Below, in pieces: positions 1 through 10,341 of a stretch of 64,000 nucleotides of DNA. Location of the stretch: contig RHPI01003642.1 in the NCBI GenBank assembly GCA_009103225.1, forward strand, positions 921,099-985,098. Reading direction: 5' to 3'. Position numbers and translations under genes: made by a program. The notes beneath the pieces are model-generated. The model saw nothing but the letters and a program-made list of their open reading frames with translations. It was not told the DNA's origin and did not search any database. Position 1 is the stretch's first letter, and each line of letters begins with the position of its first letter. The DNA is from Chlorokybus atmophyticus (Eukaryota > Streptophyta > Chlorokybophyceae > Chlorokybales > Chlorokybaceae).

Positions 1-276
1 ACCATGCCAACAAGTATCAACCAAGATGGTCCCATGAACTCCGCCCTATCGAAGCTTTAAGGAGAAAGCCCTGCTTGACATCTGCCCTCATCCCCACACA
101 CTGCCAGTGTTCGGCCGAGCCATCAACCACAGATGGCATGATAGATATGTGCGACGACGATGCGACAAGTTTGACAAAGCGTTCGACAAGCTCCATGTAT
201 GAGTCCTTCCTCGCCACAAAGAAGCCCGGCATAGACCAAGACTTAGAACAGTACTCGACGGACATTGCACATGTAC
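1..276. other. Unresolved window edge, probable 3' part of the BAG6-like gene
   Basis: This stretch is open in one frame on each strand and gives no recognisable protein in any frame. The minus-strand gene ending its last assigned exon at 277 has a good donor there (GTACAT), so more of it should lie here or beyond the window. I could not choose the next exon. Confidence 0.4.
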
Positions 277-699
277 CTGTGCTGCACCAGGTGCTGGCTG
301 TGTGCCCATCTGATATCCGAGGCCCATGGAGTTCAGCACGCCAGCAACGATCTGTTTGCAGCAAAGAGTCAAACATCTGCGTCGGAGGAACGCAGTCCAC
401 AAGACTGTTGCATTCCTTCAACGCATTTTCTATGTAGCATAGAAGGGTGGGCGTCAGCCTAAGGGCACAGGTTGATGACGCACCTGGTTGATGTCTGGCA
501 CACCTGTGTAGTCAGGTATGTTTATTGCACCCATCATGACGCTGTGCTGGACACCGTGGCTCTGCTGCTGGCCAGGCTGCGTTCCAGGTGCAGTCTCCTC
601 TGTCTGAGTTTGGCTGCCGGGAACTCTCACGACCATATGGATGACATGACCCGTATCTACATCTGCGCACAGATGAATGGTAAGCATACAAAGCTGTGC

Positions 700-730
<31 letters not shown>

Positions 731-1082
731 TCTGCTAACGACTGTTGGTCTATACTGTAGTCTGCGATGGTGTGTTCATCCTTGAGAACACGTCCTCTGT
801 ATATCAGCCTCTGGTTAGCGGCGTCCACCTCCGTCAGTGCAGCGACACGCTCCCGCAATTCGGCAACGGCAATCTGGCATGTACGAAGGGTTGGCTACTT
901 CGCACAGCGTGCATGAGTGCATAACTTTGGCGTTTGTGAACGCATGGACATTGGAAGCAAAGACTTACATGGCGGGGTATCTGAAGCTGGTGTTCTTGAC
1001 CGTCAATCAACTTGACTTTTATGCTTAACTCGTCCTGCTGCACGGAACTTCCCCCAGCGTCGCTACTGCTCTCATTGTTCAT
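277..1082 (-). CDS. BAG6/Scythe-like ubiquitin-domain protein, 3' end not resolved
   Basis: N-terminal part of a ubiquitin-like-domain protein of the BAG6 (Scythe/BAT3) type, a family that chaperones hydrophobic and misfolded proteins toward the proteasome or the ER tail-anchor pathway. Exons on the minus strand: 969-1082, 756-873, 484-662, 277-351; phases agree and splice signals are canonical. The start (1080-1082) gives MNNESSSDAGG, a short acidic/Ser leader, then the ubiquitin-like fold: IKVKLIDGQEHQLQIP, LRERVAALTEVDAANQ, RLIYRGRVLKDEHTI and, across the second intron, IADYNVDTGHVIHMVVR. After it come a Gln-rich linker and a conserved-looking GVPDINQ-IVAGVLNSMGL segment that also follows the UBL in plant and animal homologues. 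No C-terminal BAG region is visible. It is divergent from the transporter gene at 1933. The UBL call is firm; the BAG6 assignment is from memory of the family. Confidence 0.8.
702..731. repeat. (TA)n microsatellite in an intron
   Basis: About 15 copies of TA lie inside the 93-bp second intron (663-755) of the BAG6-like gene. If left unspliced it would encode an alternating Ile-Tyr run, which is the clearest sign that this stretch is intronic. Confidence 0.95.
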
Positions 1083-1932
1083 CGCTCTGCAGGTTAGCAC
1101 GTCAAGCAGCATTCACTCAAGGCATCATGTTGAAAGAGAAATATACAAACGCAACAGCACACTCACTGACACTCGATGACCGTGCGTGAAGGTATATGTG
1201 ACATGGAGTAAAGCAGAAACAACTGATCTTACTTGCGTAAACACTGTACGCGTTGAAAAATGACAGCAAGTGCAAGGCCTCCAGGCCAACTGCAACAAGC
1301 ATGCAACAAGCCACTCAACGCATGCTTGCCTGTCCAACCACGTACCCTGTTTCCCGTAATTGAACCTCACAGGACTTTTGTTGATACTTCCAAACCCCAA
1401 AGATCCCGATCGCAGGTGAACCAGCCAATAACGGTACACTCTACGGCCACCCCACGCCAAGCACGCCGCCGCCTGCTCCTTGTCCTCCTTCACGACATGC
1501 GGGAGGAGCGCTGAGCGCTGCGTTTAGGGTTTAGGGTTTCGAGATCAGTGATATCGCTGAGAATTATGTATCTGCCATGTTTTGAATATCGGTTAGCACG
1601 TAGATCGACGAACCAAACCGCAAGTGTCGACCGTCGACGTGTCAACTACCACGTGGACAGTTGCAGTTGCCGCCTGCTTGCATAAGCTTACACACAGTCT
1701 GTGACACAGACACAACAGTCTTGCTTGCTTGTTTGCTTGCTCGGTCCGCGATCTGCTTGTAGTGGCTGCTACCACAAGTGCACAGCTTGCGGCAAGCGTA
1801 ACTGTGAACAATGTTGGCAGAGCTTGAGTCAAGCCGCTTAATGCTATGTTGAAGCTGTTGACAGTTTGGTGCTAGCTTGATCTGTTGCAGTGCTGTGCAG
1901 TTTAGTGCAGTGCATTCTTTGATTTTTCAGCC
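1083..1932. other. Divergent promoter region between the BAG6-like and MFS genes
   Basis: 850 bp separate two start codons that face away from each other. Open frames here (for example 1125-1493 on minus and 1260-1514 on plus) overlap and match no family I know. The only marked motif is the TTTAGGG array at 1523-1539. Confidence 0.7.
1523..1539 (+). promoter_or_regulatory. Interstitial telomere-type motif (telo-box)
   Basis: TTTAGGGTTTAGGGTTT reads as two and a half plant-type telomere repeats and contains the AAACCCTAA telo-box on the complementary strand. It lies midway between two divergent genes. In plants, telo-boxes act as promoter elements of housekeeping genes; that role here is inferred from position alone. 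Confidence 0.6.
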
Positions 1933-4616
1933 ATGGACGCCTTCTATGTAGTAGCGTTCGGCTTCCTGCTGCTGGTGTGCGTCGGCCTGGAGTTGGGCAA
2001 GCACAGCAGTGCCTCCTCCACAACGTCTTCAGCAGAGAAGAAAGGGCCTGTCAACCATGCCTTCGCAGTCTTTCGCAACAACTACTTGGCGGTGTACAGC
2101 CTCATGATGGGTGGGTATCAAAAGGACACAGTTGTCAAGTTGCACTGCACGTGGCGTTGAGTGGTTGTGTCCATTCTCTATGTTTCAAGCTGCACAACTC
2201 GCACAACCGGCACGCATATAACATGATGCCTACACCTTGCTAGCCGGTAGGCTCAGAGGACCATAAGCAAGGACCCAACGACAGGCAAAGCGTTCGCGCT
2301 CAGCACTGCGAGACAATATCGCCAATGCAAACACTCGTTGCAAGTGTTGTGGTGTTAAGGCTAGAGGTGCAGACAACGCTTGAGTACACGCATGCACACG
2401 CACAGCCACCCACACATATACAAAGTCACCTCGTGCACAGCCTGTTCGGCTTGAGGAGGCCCCCGCCGCTGCCGCACGCCATGCAGACAGGGAATTAATA
2501 CGCCGAGAGCTGTTGCTTCTCACCCTGTTGGGTGTCACTGCTGTGTAACTTACTATCTCATGCGGTTACCAAGTGCGCTGAACAGTCAGTTGGGAGTTGC
2601 TTATAAGCCAACTTGCGTCGAGTAGCACACAAGCCTGGCCAATAAACTGACTCACAATTGGAATGTTGGGCAGCTGGAGACTGGCTTCAAGGTCCGTATG
2701 TGTACGCTCTGTACGAGCATTACGGTTACGGGAGGGGAGACATCGGGCGGCTGTTCATCGCCGGCTTTGGTTCTTCGATGATCTTCGGCACCCTTGTCGG
2801 GTCGCTTGCTGACCGCTAGTACGTGTGGGGCATGCGTGCTTGTCCATGCTAAGGACCGAATGGGTGCACCACACGCTGAGCCTCGTGTTGCAGTGGCAGG
2901 AGGCGAGCATGCATTATGTACTGCGTGGTGTACTCACTATCATGCGTCACGAAGCACTTTTCACAGTTCCGCGTGCTTCTGGCCGGCCGCGTGCTCGGCG
3001 GCATTGCGACATCGTTGCTGTTCTCCGCATTTGAGTCTTGGCTCGTTGCTGAGCACTTCAAGGTCAGTGCTTAGCTGTCTGCCATGCCATCTGGCCAATA
3101 AGTGCGTGTGCGTGCATACCTGTTGGGTTGACACGCTATTTATCTGCTCACACTCACTCCTTGTGCAGCGCAACTTTGATGGGCAATGGCTGTCGACAAC
3201 ATTCTCCTCTGCAATCTTTCTGGGCAACGGTCTTACAGCAATCCTCGCGGGTCTGCTCGCAAACTTCCTGGTCTCGAGGGGTTTAGGCCCTGTGATCCCA
3301 TTTGATGCGGCCATTGTGTGCCTGCTGCTTGGCATGGTCATAATCGCTGCTACTTGGACGGAGAACTATGGCGACCCCTCTGAGTCCACCCCTCTCTACA
3401 CAACATTCACGCGTGCCATTAAGACAGTTTGTTCTGGTGAGTTGACTGAACGGGCGTTGAAGGGGAATGGCAATAGCTGTAAGTGGGTCATGTTGCTTGA
3501 CAATGTGTTCAATTGCTCTGCAGATCAGAAGATTGCCATGTTGGGGTCCATTCAAGGGCTGTTTGAAGGGTCGATGTACACCTTCGTGTTCTTGTGGACA
3601 CCCGCGCTGTCAGCAGACAACATCTCGATACCGCATGGCATGGTGTTCGCCACGTTCATGTTGTCCTGCATGGTGGGTTCCTCGCTCGCCTCTCGCTTGA
3701 TGGCGCGTTACACCCCCGAGAAATACATGCAGAGCGTATTTGTCATCTCCTCCGCCGCATTGCTGGTGCCTATTGTGATTAAGGTGAGTTGGAGGAGTCA
3801 ATGCAATCTGGCTGCATAGCACGGGTTGATGTTCAACCTCTGTTCTTGTAGCGAGTTCCGGGGTTGGATCCAGTCTTCGCCTCCCACGCACAGCTTGTGG
3901 GGTTCCTCTGCTTTGAGGCGTGTGTGGGCGTCTTTTGGCCTTCCATAATGCGCATGCGCGCATCGTATGTGCCCGAAGAGAGCAGAGCCACAATCCTCAA
4001 CCTATTCAGGATTCCACTCAACCTCTTCGTGTGCATTGTGCTGTACAACGTAAGTGCCGATGTATTACCGATGCAGGTGGTTTCTTTGACCGTATCAAAT
4101 GCTCTGATGCACTGATGCTTGTGCTGGATGGTTGTGGTTACAGGTCAGCAAGTTCAAGCTGTCAAGCATGTTTGCCATGTGCGCAGCCTTCCTGTTCCTG
4201 GCTGCAGTGTGCCAACGCCGTCTTGCAGCGCTTGCCGAAAAAACCAAGTTCATTGCCAGCCCACGTAAGAACAATGTGCTTGGGCACATATTGGCATAGT
4301 TTGGGCGCACGTGCACACACATGTCTGCCAGCGGCATGACTAGCATATGACAACATGAAGCAGAGCTCTTTATGCATACTCAGCATGCAGGCATGCACAT
4401 CCTTGCGTCCACACTCAAAACAGTCCTATATCCCATAGTTTGAACATATATTACGTGCACACTACACATAACAACGAGAAGCAGGAGTATGGCATTTGCA
4501 AAAGCAGTGCCTGTCTGATGGTGCCTCACTGGATGTTTGCTGCAGAGCATGTGAGGGAGGATCATCTCAAAGAGCGCCTGTTGCCTATTGATGACCGCAT
4601 TGAGCAACGTAGGTGA
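1933..4616 (+). CDS. MOT2: MFSD5/MOT2-type molybdate-anion transporter (MFS)
   Basis: A 469-aa major facilitator protein of the MFSD5 family, whose algal member MOT2 takes up molybdate at high affinity. Exons: 1933-2110, 2674-2818, 2894-3062, 3169-3436, 3524-3783, 3852-4049, 4144-4264, 4546-4616; they total 1,410 nt with matching phases. The N terminus is a signal-anchor helix (AFGFLLLVCVGLELG). Family blocks follow in order: AGDWLQGPYVYALYEHYGY, FGTLVGSLADRYGRRRAC (the MFS loop 2-3 motif, split by an intron), ATSLLFSAFESWLVAEHFK, WLSTTFSSAIFLGNGL, LGPVIPFDAA, FEGSMYTFVFLWTPAL and ACVGVFWPSIMRMRASYVP. The last exon encodes a charged cytosolic tail ending IEQRR. Around 12 helices are expected. 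It shares a promoter region with the BAG6-like gene. Substrate is inferred from the family. Confidence 0.93.
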
Positions 4617-4866
4617 CTAGCGAAATGATTAGCGGTGATGCCACTTGTAATAAGCAGCCTTGCGACTTGAATTGAATGTAACAGTGTGCATTACTTATGT
4701 CACATGAGCTCAGTTGCAGTCTAACCAATATACTGCCTTTGCAAGCCACCTGATGCATTCTCGCTCTATGGAGCGACCTTTATGTACCATGTAGACAGTA
4801 CAGTACTATACAAGATTGTGCACTACAAACACAATCAACCAAACTCTAAGTGTATACTAGCCAGGA

Positions 4867-5562
4867 CTAGGGTGACGCACTGTCAATCTCTTCTGCACTG
4901 GCGCCACCATTCCAGCGCCGCTGGCTGAACATATCCTGGAAAGAACAATTGCAGAACAATTGCATCAACCACTGTACCCATGCAAAGACTACTTGCAAAT
5001 GCAAGCATACGGCAAAAAATGCATGACGGCACCTAAGGCGCTACCTGAGCAGTGCTTACAGGCATCTCCGCCACAGAAGGATGCGGAGAGAATGACCAGC
5101 GGATGGGCCCCTCTATATACTTTGAGAACTTAAACGTTTCTGCCTTCATATACGCTTCAAGACACTCCGCGCTCTTCCAATGTTCAATGATGGCGAGGCA
5201 ATCACGGTTGGTTGGTGTGCGAAAAATGGAGCCCTGAGGCTCAAGGCAACCATACTGTAAACGAATGTAGTCGCTCTCGTCATACAGCTTCTTCCACTGC
5301 GTACACCACACCAGCGTCACTCTCCACCATGTGCTGTCTGTGAGGCGTATAGAATATGCAATGCACAAGCGAGCAACAAGCTGTGTCGACGCCTTACCTT
5401 TTTGAAAGCGTGCGGAGACAGCTTCATTCTGGTTACGACCACCACGCGGGAGCGGCCGCCTGTGCCGCTGCCGGTACTACTTGTGCTGGCGCTGCCACTG
5501 CCGCTGGCAGAGCTGGACCTGGAGCTTGTGCTGGCGGTGGACACGGGGCTGGCCTCCTCCAT
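4867..5562 (-). CDS. Small ABM-fold (dimeric alpha/beta barrel) protein, function unknown
   Basis: A 161-aa protein from three exons (5398-5562, 5045-5296, 4867-4935; 486 nt, phase 0 at both junctions). The first about 40 residues are almost only Ser, Gly, Ala and Thr, which may be a targeting leader or a disordered tail. The core reads VVVVTRMKLSPHAFKK, then WKKLYDESDYIRLQYGCL, then DCLAIIEHWKSAECLEAYM. This is the strand-helix pattern with the 'EhW.s.e...ay' signature typical of antibiotic-biosynthesis-monooxygenase (ABM) and related stress-responsive barrels. No catalytic residues can be assigned. It converges with the MFS gene, whose stop is 250 bp away. The fold call is moderate; the function is unknown. 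Confidence 0.72.
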
Positions 5563-7571
5563 GCCGCTCCCGCCGGTGGAACAACCACACGGACAGAAAG
5601 CCCCCCTCTCACGACAACAACCTCACCAGCCACAGGGCAGCGTCCGCCCAGTGAGCAGTCACACGACCAAAAACCTCCCCTGTCACAACACCAACTACCG
5701 CGTCAAAAGCCACAGGGCAGCCTCCGATCACCTTCTCCAGCACCAACACCCAGGCCCGAGGCAGCCCCGAGGACACCACCTCCAACGGCACAAAACCCTT
5801 AAAACCCGATAATCCCCCAGCAGCCACGTCCTGTCACACACAGGAAGCAGCAACCGAAAATATTCCACCGACCGTCACAAGACTCGTCACTCCAGCCCCA
5901 TGCACCACACCGCAATCGCCCACCGCCCGCCCCCCCCGTCGCCTCGACCACCACCGCCCCGCCGCCGCCGCCGCCGCCGCGGTCGCTTCCACCCTACCCA
6001 ACGACAAGCAGGGTAGCTGCTCCTGCCGTGTGCGCAGCCGCAGCTCCACCCGTCCGTTCAGCAGCAGCACAGCAAGTGGCTCCTGGCCACCACTCGCGCA
6101 TCCTGGCGCGTCGCAGCGTCGAGATCGACGGCGCGTGGGAGCACATGGAGTCGTGACCTCGCACGTCGACACGGTCGCGAGTAGGTATCCTAGGCATCTC
6201 AGATTGTCTTTTACGGACGTCAGTACCGTGCTTTGATGGAACACAGGGAAAAAGGGCACAAGTAGCTTTCCTGCTGCATAGTTGGTTGGTATTGGTAGGG
6301 ACTTGCGTTCATTGATACATGTACTGGCGTTCATGACTAACGGTAGTAGGCCTACTTTGTATCTTGTAAGGTGGTAGGCAGGTCGCTTGCTGCGAAGGAA
6401 GCGGCTCCGTAATGCACCTTAATCATTTCGTCTATTCTGATTGATAAGGATTCATTCATTTTTTTATAGGCTCGCGTCCGTATATTGTGGTCTGTGGTGC
6501 AAGTTGTGCCCGCCATGGAGCACGAGCTTAGCGCGCGCTGTCGCGATTCGACTCCCGATGCGAGACTTTCTGTGCATTGGGTCGCTTTTGTCGCTTTCCC
6601 AGGAGCTTTTTTGGGTGACCAATGTCAAAAATGACAATAATCAAGTCTTAATACGAGCAACTTTCTTGTAGGCAACCCTGGAGTTGCCTCCGCGCTGTGC
6701 ACATGTGGCATGGTACACGTGGACATCGGAATTGCTCTCGTGCACGACACGTAAGCTAGATGGTGCCTACTGAACTTACCGCAATTGATGCGGTACATGT
6801 GTGCGTGCAATGCTTGTGGAATAGACAGAGGCAAATGCGGAGATGTGTGAGAAAGGGGAAGATGTGGTTTATAGGATGGTTTGTGCCACTCATGAATGGT
6901 CATCGTGTGCATGCTCTCGCAATAATATCACTTGCTGAGCGCGTTGCTGTGTAGGGTGTGCCTCGTTGTCTGCGTGCATGCGTGTCTTCTTTGCCTGCTT
7001 GCGCATCATGATCGTTCGATGTGTCTTTGACAATTCTACATGGACAATTTATTAGCATGCATCAGCGATTGGCTGTCTCGTATGTAGTATAAACGAGAGC
7101 GCTCTTGCCGACAAATTCCGAGGCCCTACAATCGCTGCTTTTTTATGACTAGCACTCAACGCGTGTGTATAAAAGGACAGGGGAACTGTGTATGTGTGTT
7201 GCATTCAGCTTCAGTACAAACAGTATGTACATGATACAGGATAAGCGAGTAACTGATAGGAATACACTGTAATACCGTACACTTTAGCTAAGCCAACCAG
7301 CAAGGAGCGCACTGTATGCATAAGCAGAGACATTGATAGGACTGTAGCGCATGGCAAATACAACAACACCCACTCAACTTACCTACACCAAAGGGCTAGC
7401 TAGGCGCCTGAAACCATGTGTTAGCAGTGACAACCTCGATGGTGACCAATTCTCAAACACGACACCGCCAACAGGACGCAAGCAACGATGCAGGAGGCGG
7501 CACCTGCATGGCAACCATGGTGTAGATTGGATTCGTTACGAAGCAAGCATTGTACTCCGAACACATGCCGT
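5563..7571. other. Gene-free stretch with a GC-rich 5' flank
   Basis: 5563-6240 is GC-rich and repetitive, with a run of CCG triplets near 5959-5982. It produces Pro-, Ala- and Gly-rich open frames on both strands, including 5834-6334 on minus, which look like composition artefacts. 6300-7571 is ordinary sequence with only short frames. I see no family match in either part. Confidence 0.6.
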
Positions 7572-8561
7572 CTACCACCTAAACCCCTTGCAACAAACAC
7601 ATGCAACAAAACAGTAGCAATAGATGTGGCCCTCTAATTCACACGGCTTACGCCAGAGTGCATCTAATGGGGTCCCTACTGGCCACTGCGCTAAAGCACG
7701 TGCTACACATGTTAAGGACAGCACAGAGTCCAAAGCGTCTCCGCCCTTATTGGTCACAAGTCTATCTGCGATGTCTTCTGAAACGACAACCCTGTGCACA
7801 TGCTTGCCATCGAGTGTCTCCAACCCAGTCCTGAGCGAGCTCAATATATGATCACGTTGCGCAGCACACTTGGCTGTTGCACCCTTGTAAGGCTGGTATA
7901 ACCCTGCGTGCTTCAGCAATGAAGCAGGGCAGATCTCCATGAAAGTCATCAACCCTGAATTTGGTGGCATCATGGGCAGAACTATAGCCTGCTCGCTGGC
8001 CACCAAGGGAGCCACCAGGCCATGCAAGCACGAGTAGGTCTGGCGATACAAGCGCAGGTTGTAGGCTGCCCATGGAGACTTGGCAATGATGTCTGTCTGC
8101 CGCTTCAGCTCCTTGCCACCCGTAAGCTGCCTGCAGCGCTCCCTGAATGCCTCTGCAGACGGGAAGAGTGCTGAAAAGTTGCCCAGCCAGCTCTGGTAGT
8201 CAGCTTCATCATCCATGAACTGCACGAGCAACGACGATGGTAGGCTAAGGGGACAGTCGATGCCGGCGACCACAGGCGAAGACAACCTCGTGAGATAATC
8301 TTGTACAGCAGGCAGGACACTACAGAGCTGCATTCCCGAGCCCGGGAGGTCCATGGCAGGTATGCATTCGTTGACAACCACATCTACCTGCGCAGCACCC
8401 CCGCGCCTGCGCTTGTTACTGACCGGATATTGCAAGCGCCCTCTTGCAATCCATAGTGCCCGCCCCGCATCCTTTGCCCCAGACCAGTCCAATCCCACCA
8501 AGTTCACATTCTCGGCAGGCCACGGCTGGCGCCACACAACATCCAAAGCATTTGCAGTCAT
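7572..8561 (-). CDS. DUF429 family protein (RNase H-like fold)
   Basis: A single-exon, 329-aa protein of the DUF429 family, whose biochemical role is not established. The N-terminal block VNLVGLDWSGAKDAGRALW is the family's first strand with its conserved Asp. VVAGIDCPLSLPSSL supplies the second acidic strand (GIDCPL), GLMTFMEICPASLLKH the Glu-containing block, and DALDSVLSLTCVARAL the last helix with its Asp. Such spacing is expected for an RNase H-like fold. The family usually ends near a 'EGhIY' motif, present here as ELEGHIYC; the extra Cys- and Phe-rich tail CYCFVACVCCKGFRW may be read-through into 3' sequence or real. The start is only 30 bp downstream of the ALG13 stop, and an acceptor-like TTTCAG lies between them in frame with the ATG. 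Confidence 0.85.
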   Translation of the reverse strand: MTANALDVVWRQPWPAENVNLVGLDWSGAKDAGRALWIARGRLQYPVSNKRRRGGAAQVDVVVNECIPAMDLPGSGMQLCSVLPAVQDYLTRLSSPVVAGIDCPLSLPSSLLVQFMDDEADYQSWLGNFSALFPSAEAFRERCRQLTGGKELKRQTDIIAKSPWAAYNLRLYRQTYSCLHGLVAPLVASEQAIVLPMMPPNSGLMTFMEICPASLLKHAGLYQPYKGATAKCAAQRDHILSSLRTGLETLDGKHVHRVVVSEDIADRLVTNKGGDALDSVLSLTCVARALAQWPVGTPLDALWRKPCELEGHIYCYCFVACVCCKGFRW

Positions 8562-8591
8562 CGCAGCAGACTCCTGAAAGCGCTGTCAAGA

Positions 8592-9690
8592 CTAAGTACT
8601 GATTGCAGGAAAGCCCAGTAGCTTGTCGAGAATCCCAGCGAAGGCACGCGCATCTCCCACCGGATAAGGCAAGAGTCTGTTGACTTTCAAGTCTTCTACA
8701 GTTGTCAGCAAGTCCACGCAGGTAGTGCACTCAAGATGCTTCCGCTCTGCCAGAGCGCCAGCAAGCTCTTGCTGGTGGTTGTCCATCAGCGCGTCATTGA
8801 CAACCACAATCAGCGGCCGCTTGGCATGAAGCGTCTCGAAAATGCTGCCGGATCCTGCAGATCAAGCCAACAACATAAGCAGGTGACCAAGTTGGCATGC
8901 ACTGCAATTGCATAGGCGTTGCCTTCCTGAAGCTGAAAGCCGATTGCCTGCAGTGCTGACTGACTCCACAGAACATATAAAGACAACTCAATCACAAACC
9001 TGCGTGGCTAATTACGAGGGCAGCGTCGCAAAAGTATTTCGCCAGGGAAGGCTTGAACCGGAACCACTCCACTTCGAAGTCTGGCAGATTGTTGAGTGCT
9101 GCTACCTTGCCTTCCTCCTTGGGTGCAATCATGCAAGGGGTGTATGTTCCTCGACCCACCTGACCCACAACCGCACCCGATCTGATACCAACGCGTGTAC
9201 TACGACTTGGACATGAGTAATTGCGCGTGACTCCATGACATCTAGCCTTGGAGTTTGCAAGCATGCCTCACCACACATCATTGGCAAGATGCGCAGTCGT
9301 TCATGCTGGTTGGAGCTACTTGAGTGCATGTGGCATGCATGGCGGGGCGTGATAACATCCAACGAGGGCACTTTCGCAAGCGGTTGCCGACCGAACTGGT
9401 ACACTACGACGATCGCACTAGAAATCAGGGGAACGACCGGAAGCACACCTAGTGTTGCAGGCAAAACAATTCTGGCAGATTGCTCAAGTTCCGGCAACAG
9501 TCAGCATTGCTCGATCCCAAGTGAAGCGCTGTGGCACCTGCAAAATCAGTCGGCGGTAGCCCTTGAGACTCAGCGCCTCGGCGAACTCCGGGGCGTCGAC
9601 CACGCGGATGAGGGCGTCGAAGCTCGTAGTGCCGACCGTGACGAAGACGTAGCCTCCGCCGCCACCGCCCGCGACGCCGCCGAGCATCAC
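8592..9690 (-). CDS. ALG13: ALG13, catalytic subunit of UDP-GlcNAc transferase
   Basis: ALG13 pairs with membrane-bound ALG14 at the cytosolic face of the ER and adds the second GlcNAc to the dolichol-linked N-glycan precursor. Three exons (9538-9690, 9000-9159, 8592-8854) give 191 aa, the usual size of the single-domain form. Visible blocks are YVFVTVGTTSFDALIRVV, KGYRRLILQVGRGTYTP across intron 1, FKPSLAKYFCDAALVISHAG running on to SGSIFETLHAKRP across intron 2, and VVVNDALMDNHQQELA, which together form the GT-B C-half nucleotide-sugar site. The C terminus ends GILDKLLGFPAIST. A poly-Gly stretch precedes the first strand. No OTU or Tudor extension of the animal kind is fused. The same-strand DUF429 gene follows after 30 bp. 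Confidence 0.95.
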
Positions 9691-10341
9691 GCCCAGAGCA
9701 ATGCTCTACCTACCGCCGGCACCGCCCGCAACCGTGAGCGGATGTAAGCATACCAACAACTGTTCTCGATGCATGCTATCAGCACTGCCCATGCATTCCA
9801 GTGGAAATTGGGTTGTCCACCCAGCTTGTACCTCTACTGATTCACAGTGAGTCACCTAAGTGAACTAACTTTGAGTGGTAACTACTCACGAGCATGTACA
9901 TCAAGCATAATTTGCTACGAAGGAATACGAGTGTTGTTGAATTTGTCACATTACATTTATAAAGTTTGCAGTATGTGCCGCAACTTTCACAAGTATTGTG
10001 CTTCAACGCGCTTTACAGAACTTGCTTGCGCACGATGGCGACATTACAACACTGTACTTATGGTAACACATGTTGCACGCACTTTCCGCCAGTGGTCACA
10101 TTCATGATGTGCTATTTATATTATTCATATAATTGGCCCCCTTACTCGGGCTGTTTGCTAACATCATGTGATGTCTTTCAACCACATGGCACACCAAACG
10201 CCTACTTGGCAGAACCTACTGCAACCTACTCCACTATTAGACTGATGCATATTGTTTACGTATCAACCAGAGCAACAGCACGTTGCTATGAAGAATAGTC
10301 GCCATTGACCAACCCCTTTATTGCAGCTTGACACAGCTCCA
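9691..10341. other. Gene-free spacer, AT-richer
   Basis: This 651-bp spacer lies between the 5' end of ALG13 and the 3' end of the coiled-coil gene. Only short, family-less frames are present and no repeat stands out. It should hold the ALG13 promoter. Confidence 0.6.

Noticed and set aside
17-437. Overlapping long open frames on both strands at the window start
   Set aside because: Each is a shadow of the other, and neither shows a family motif. Only 277-351 on the minus strand fits the BAG6-like gene by phase and similarity.
1523-1539. A chromosome end
   Set aside because: Only two and a half TTTAGGG copies lie between two intact divergent genes, so it is an interstitial motif.
5834-6334. 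A 166-codon minus-strand gene upstream of the ABM gene
   Set aside because: It is driven by GC- and CCG-rich composition, with Ala and Arg runs. No motif or splice link was seen.
9235-9747. A 170-codon plus-strand gene
   Set aside because: It is antisense to exons 1 and 2 of ALG13, which are secure by homology.
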